Source: Paenibacillus solani
Lineage (GTDB): Bacteria; Bacillota; Bacilli; Paenibacillales; Paenibacillaceae
Reading direction: 5' to 3'
Assembly: GCF_001277345.1 (NCBI RefSeq)
Contig: NZ_LIUT01000001.1
Location: forward strand, 1 to 64,000
Length of the DNA: 64,000 nucleotides
In this document: piece after piece, positions 60,059-64,000 of the stretch
Position numbering within the stretch: position 1 is the first letter of the stretch
Layout: each line of letters opens with the position of its first letter
Notes under the pieces: generated by a model
Told to the model about the DNA's origin: nothing
Databases searched by the model: none
The model's input: the letters and a program-made list of their open reading frames with translations, nothing else
Program-made: the position numbers and the translations under genes

Positions 60059-61521
60059 TACCCGAAGGACTGTGGACAGGGGATTACTACAATGAGGGAA
60101 CAGGTCAGAGCGATATTTTCGATACATTAAAAGAAGAGTGCGGCGTATTCGGGGTGTTTGGGCATCCCGATGCCGCTTCCCTTTCCTATTACGGGCTTCA
60201 CGCCCTCCAGCATCGGGGAGAAGAAAGCGCAGGTATCTGCGTAGCCGATGGAGAGCACTTCAATTACCACCGCGGGATGGGGCTAGTTAAGGAAGTGTTT
60301 GATAAAGATAGGCTGGAATCACTGCAGGGCAGCATGTCGATCGGTCATGTCCGCTATTCGACAAGCGGGGACAGTGGACTGACGAATGCGCAACCGCTCG
60401 TCTTTAAATACCGTGAGGGCAACCTGGCTATTGCCACCAACGGCAATATCGTGAACGAGCCAAAGCTGCGGCGTGAGCTGGAGATGGAGGGTTCTATCTT
60501 TCAGACGACCAGCGATACCGAGGTCATCGCACATCTGATTGCCCGTTCGCCGAAGGATTTTGTTGAGGCGGCCAAGGATGCGCTGCAGCGTCTGGTGGGC
60601 GGCTTTGCCTTTCTGCTCATGACCAATGACAAGCTGCTTGTCGCTTCGGACCCGAATGGACTCCGTCCGCTAACGTTGGGACGACTTGGTGATGCCTACA
60701 TCTTCACTTCCGAGACGTGTGCGCTTGAAGTCATCGGGGCGGAAGCGATTCGCGACGTCGCTCCCGGAGAGCTTCTCATCCTCGATCGGAACGGCTTGCG
60801 GGAAGAACGGTATACGGAACCGGGACGCAAAGCGCTGTGCGCGATGGAATATATTTATTTTTCCCGGCCGGACAGCGATCTGAACGGCTCCAACCTGCAT
60901 TCGGCCCGCAAACGGATGGGCAGCAAGATGGCTCTGGAATCGTTTATCGATGCCGACGTGGTTACGGGCGTACCAGATTCCAGCATTTCGGCAGCTATCG
61001 GTTATGCCGAGCAAACGGGCATTCCTTATGAGCTTGGACTAATCAAGAATAAATACACGGGCCGGACGTTCATTCAGCCAAGTCAGGAACTGCGGGAGCA
61101 GGGTGTGAAAATGAAGCTGAGTGCGGTACGGCGCGTGGTCGAAGGCAAACGTGTGGTCATGATCGATGATTCCATCGTTCGGGGAACCACATCCCGCCGA
61201 ATCGTGAACCTGCTTCGTGAAGCAGGCGCGGCGGAAGTGCATGTGCGGATTACATCGCCGCCATTCAAGAATCCCTGCTTCTACGGTATTGACACGCCGG
61301 ACAGAAGGGAACTGATCGCCTCCGAGAAAAGCATCGAGGAAATTCGCCGGGAGATTAATGCGGATTCCCTGTCGTTCCTGAGCCCGGAGGGACTTATATC
61401 CGCCATAGGCGGTTATGATGAGCACAGCCCGAAAGGCGGCCTGTGCATGGCATGCTTTGATAACGATTACCCGACGCAAATTGATTTTAACGGGGAAGAG
61501 AAGATGGGCTGCAGCTGCTGA
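60043..61521 (+). CDS. purF: Amidophosphoribosyltransferase
   Basis: 492 residues. A 32-residue propeptide precedes Cys33 of ECGVFGV, the N-terminal nucleophile released by self-cleavage. The glutaminase domain is followed by a phosphoribosyltransferase domain with [13 protein letters not shown] (PRPP loop). Late Cys residues ([20 protein letters not shown]) fit the [4Fe-4S] type of Bacillus. First committed step of purine synthesis. Confidence 0.97.
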   Translation: MSHELIPEGLWTGDYYNEGTGQSDIFDTLKEECGVFGVFGHPDAASLSYYGLHALQHRGEESAGICVADGEHFNYHRGMGLVKEVFDKDRLESLQGSMSIGHVRYSTSGDSGLTNAQPLVFKYREGNLAIATNGNIVNEPKLRRELEMEGSIFQTTSDTEVIAHLIARSPKDFVEAAKDALQRLVGGFAFLLMTNDKLLVASDPNGLRPLTLGRLGDAYIFTSETCALEVIGAEAIRDVAPGELLILDRNGLREERYTEPGRKALCAMEYIYFSRPDSDLNGSNLHSARKRMGSKMALESFIDADVVTGVPDSSISAAIGYAEQTGIPYELGLIKNKYTGRTFIQPSQELREQGVKMKLSAVRRVVEGKRVVMIDDSIVRGTTSRRIVNLLREAGAAEVHVRITSPPFKNPCFYGIDTPDRRELIASEKSIEEIRREINADSLSFLSPEGLISAIGGYDEHSPKGGLCMACFDNDYPTQIDFNGEEKMGCSC

Positions 61522-61692
61522 TTCTGCAGTGGACAGCCATTTTTTCTAGGTACTATCTTTTAATTTAAGTGCGTGTTCCAAAAGGTCGGGAGCTTTTTGA
61601 ACAACCTCTCTTTAAGCTGATTATTGATTAAGGCCATAAATTGATGTGTGTAACGGAGTACCTTCGTATAACGAAAAAGGAGTGTTGAGCTC

Positions 61693-62733
61693 GTGTCGGA
61701 TACTTACAAACAAGCAGGCGTGGATATTGCTGCAGGCAACGAAGCGGTAGAGCGGATGAAAAAGCATGTTAAAACGACTTTCAGACCGGAAGTCATGACG
61801 GACCTCGGGGGATTTGGCGCCCTGTTTAAGCTGAATAAAGACCAATATGAAGAGCCGGTACTCGTCTCAGGCACGGATGGCGTCGGTACAAAGCTGAAGC
61901 TCGCATTTGCGATGGACCAACATGACACCATCGGAATTGACGCCGTAGCGATGTGCGTGAACGATATTGTGGTGCAAGGCGCAGAACCGCTCTTTTTTCT
62001 CGATTATTTAGCGTGCGACAAGGTGATTCCGTCCAAAATTGAATCCATTATCAAAGGCATTGCCGATGGATGCAACCAGGCAGGCTGTTCCCTGATTGGT
62101 GGGGAGACGGCGGAAATGCCGGGCATGTACAGTGAAGGCGAGTATGACATAGCTGGATTTACCGTAGGTATTGTCGACAAAAGCAAAATGATCAACGGGT
62201 CGAATATCGCGGCAGGAGACACGGTGATCGGTCTGGCTTCCAGCGGCGTGCACAGCAACGGCTTTTCGCTCGTCCGCAAGCTTCTTCTGGAAGATACCGG
62301 CTATTCACTGCAGCAAGTGCTTCCAGAGCTGGGCGGCCGTCTTGGTGATGTGTTACTCGCGCCAACCAAGATTTATGTAAAGCCGCTGCTCGGGCTGTTG
62401 AAAGAGATCGAAGTCAAAGGCATGGCGCATATTACAGGCGGCGGCTTTATCGAAAATATTCCGCGTATGCTGCCAGATGGCGTCAACATCGACATCGAAT
62501 ACGGTGCATGGCCGATTCTGCCGATCTTTAAACTCATGCAGGCGCAAGGCAATATCTCAAACAAGGATATGTTTACGACATTTAATATGGGTATCGGCAT
62601 GGTGCTTGTCGTCAAGGAACAGGATGCAGACGCGGCGCTTCAATACCTGCGCACGGCAGGCGAAGAAGCTTATGTAATCGGCCGCGTGACCGAAGGCGAG
62701 CGCATCGTAACCTTTACGGGAGCTGAGGTATAA
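61693..62733 (+). CDS. purM: Phosphoribosylformylglycinamidine cyclo-ligase
   Basis: 346 residues, AIR synthetase. [24 protein letters not shown] and [14 protein letters not shown] are family motifs. GTG start at 61693; the 171 bases after purF hold no clear signal, only an AAAAAGGAGTG ribosome binding site. The stop abuts purN. Confidence 0.97.
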   Translation: MSDTYKQAGVDIAAGNEAVERMKKHVKTTFRPEVMTDLGGFGALFKLNKDQYEEPVLVSGTDGVGTKLKLAFAMDQHDTIGIDAVAMCVNDIVVQGAEPLFFLDYLACDKVIPSKIESIIKGIADGCNQAGCSLIGGETAEMPGMYSEGEYDIAGFTVGIVDKSKMINGSNIAAGDTVIGLASSGVHSNGFSLVRKLLLEDTGYSLQQVLPELGGRLGDVLLAPTKIYVKPLLGLLKEIEVKGMAHITGGGFIENIPRMLPDGVNIDIEYGAWPILPIFKLMQAQGNISNKDMFTTFNMGIGMVLVVKEQDADAALQYLRTAGEEAYVIGRVTEGERIVTFTGAEV

Positions 62734-63345
62734 ATGAGACCGTTTCGGATTGCGGTGTTCGCTTCCGGAAGAGGCAGCAATTTTCAGGCTTTGGTCGATG
62801 CACAGCAATCTGGCGCCCTTGGTGGCGAGATCAGCATGCTGGTGTGCGACAAGCCGCAGGCTCCGGTCGTGGAGCTGGCTGATGCGGCGAATGTGGATAT
62901 ATTCGCGTTTCAGCCAAAGGATTATGCCTCGAAGGAAGATTACGAACGGGAGATTGCGGCAGAGCTTCAGCAGCGTGGTGTCGAATTAATCGTGCTTGCG
63001 GGATATATGCGGCTGTTAAGTTCGTCCTTTGTCGAGTTCTATAGCGGCCGGATTATTAATATCCATCCTTCACTCCTGCCTGCCTTTCCTGGTAAGGATG
63101 CGATTGGCCAAGCGCTTGCTTATGGGGTGAAGATGACTGGCGTAACGGTTCATTTCGTTGATGGCGGCATGGATACGGGACCGGTTATTGCTCAGCGGGC
63201 GATAGAGATTCAAGAAGACGATAATGCAGAAACGGTGGCAGCACGTATTCACCAGGTGGAACAGAAGCTGTATTATGAAGTCGTATCCTGGTTTGCTCAA
63301 GGACGGGTTGCGCTGAACGGGCGGATTGTGACGATTAAGAATTAA
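62734..63345 (+). CDS. purN: Phosphoribosylglycinamide formyltransferase
   Basis: 203 residues. FASGRGSNFQAL (phosphate binding), NIHPSLLPAFPG (catalytic Asn and His) and the VHFVDGGMDTGPVI Asp motif. Uses 10-formyl-tetrahydrofolate. Starts directly after the purM stop. Confidence 0.97.
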   Translation: MRPFRIAVFASGRGSNFQALVDAQQSGALGGEISMLVCDKPQAPVVELADAANVDIFAFQPKDYASKEDYEREIAAELQQRGVELIVLAGYMRLLSSSFVEFYSGRIINIHPSLLPAFPGKDAIGQALAYGVKMTGVTVHFVDGGMDTGPVIAQRAIEIQEDDNAETVAARIHQVEQKLYYEVVSWFAQGRVALNGRIVTIKN

Positions 63346-63492
63346 GCTTTGTAGTAAAAGCGGACAGGGACTGCCTTTGAATCGACATGTTCGATATTTC
63401 TCGGGAAATAATTTGCAATTATGGATCTTCGACAGCATATAAGGAATCAGGACAGGCTTATGTGATTTTCATTCATAATAGGGGGTATGTAT

Positions 63493-64000
63493 GTGGGTAT
63501 CAAAAGAGCTTTGGTCAGCGTTTCGGATAAAACCGGTGTCGTGGAATTTTGCCGCGAGTTGTCTTCATTGGGTGTAGAGATCATATCGACTGGGGGAACA
63601 AAGAACCTCCTTGCGAAAGAAGGAGTTCCTGTCATTGGTATTTCTGATGTGACCGGATTCCCTGAGATTCTGGATGGGCGCGTTAAAACCCTTCATCCTG
63701 CGGTACACAGCGGTTTGCTTGCCATTCGCGACAACGAAGAGCATCAACGCCAGATGCAGGAGTTGGAACTCGATTACATCGATCTGGTTGTGGTGAATCT
63801 GTATCCATTCCAAGAAACGATCGCTAAGCCGGATGTCGCGTATGAAGATGCTATCGAGAATATTGATATCGGCGGTCCGACGATGCTGCGCTCGGCAGCG
63901 AAGAACCATGCTTTTGTGAGTGTGGTTGTTGATGCGGCAGATTATAGCAGCGTGATCGAAGAAATTAAGAGTGGCGGCGACACTATGCTGGAGACACGTA
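63493..64000 (+). CDS. purH: Bifunctional AICAR transformylase / IMP cyclohydrolase, 5' part
   Basis: 169 residues are in the window and the frame runs off its end. [33 protein letters not shown] and NLYPF are the MGS-like IMP cyclohydrolase domain. GTG at 63493 has GGGGG seven bases upstream; an in-frame ATG at 63487 is too close to it. Last two steps to IMP. Confidence 0.95.
   Translation, partial: MGIKRALVSVSDKTGVVEFCRELSSLGVEIISTGGTKNLLAKEGVPVIGISDVTGFPEILDGRVKTLHPAVHSGLLAIRDNEEHQRQMQELELDYIDLVVVNLYPFQETIAKPDVAYEDAIENIDIGGPTMLRSAAKNHAFVSVVVDAADYSSVIEEIKSGGDTMLETR

Noticed and set aside
57782..60127. A 781-codon open frame on the minus strand opposite purL
   Set aside because: It is fully antisense to a complete purL with all family motifs, its translation has no recognisable domain and it lacks a ribosome binding site. 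It is a by-product of GC-skewed codon use.

Overview
The window looks like a chromosomal segment of a Paenibacillus-type member of the Bacillota. The reasons are the Bacillus-style pur operon order with a PurR operator and guanine riboswitch, a FapR-type operator on fabH, CUT1 sugar ABC genes paired with YesM/YesN-type sensors, a BceRS-BceAB module, strong GGAGG ribosome binding sites, frequent GTG/TTG starts, and many tRNA genes with encoded CCA downstream of an rRNA operon. No phage, transposase or CRISPR array was seen.

Layout. 1-1260: end of an rRNA operon (5S 3' end) and a tRNA cluster (Glu, Leu, Val, fMet, Thr, a divergent His, Gly), with two tandem tRNA-like repeats behind tRNA-Glu and an orphan tRNA 3' end before the terminator. 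1.3-3.4 kb: a membrane M50 metalloprotease and a secreted CYTH-like protein. 3.6-9.9 kb: a LysR regulator divergent from an iron/2-aminoethylphosphonate-type ABC importer whose last gene is a beta-CASP metallo-beta-lactamase protein. 10-11 kb: fabH under a FapR-type operator. 11.2-19.3 kb: a CUT1 sugar transporter (binding protein and two permeases, no ATPase) followed by a sensor kinase, a second membrane-anchored binding protein and an AraC-type response regulator, so probably a three-component sensing unit. 19.5-20.5 kb: a VOC-family dioxygenase.

20.7-36.1 kb: two near-identical copies (about 95 percent in protein) of a WYL-domain regulator and its upstream region lie as direct repeats about 14.3 kb apart. 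Between them sits an AT-richer type IV pilus island: PilX-like protein, a pseudopilin fused to a carbohydrate-binding-module-like domain, a PilW-like pilin, PilB with an MshEN-type c-di-GMP-binding N-terminus, PilT, PilC, a major pilin, a frameshifted second pilin, PilD, PilM, PilN, PilO, and a receiver protein with a perfect 11-copy 9-base repeat. The right-hand regulator copy faces an SDR gene that is absent from the left copy.

37-52 kb: YeaQ-type membrane protein, acyl-ACP thioesterase, BceRS-BceAB-like peptide-resistance module with a TNACA-N4-TGTAA operator, a metallo-beta-lactamase hydrolase, a small ORF coupled to a GNAT acetyltransferase, a candidate structured RNA, a branched-polyamine synthase (BpsA), DNA topoisomerase III and several small membrane or stress genes. 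52.3-64 kb: PurR operator, guanine riboswitch and purEKBCSQLFMNH (purH cut by the window end), the complete path from PRPP to the last steps of IMP synthesis except purD.

A dispersed intergenic element occurs three times (about 40.5, 52.1 and 55.8 kb). Its long hairpin is kept by compensatory base changes, with a G.U wobble at the same stem position in all copies, although the primary sequence of the arms differs. This, the tRNA-like tandem units and the repeat-flanked pilus island are the most unusual items.
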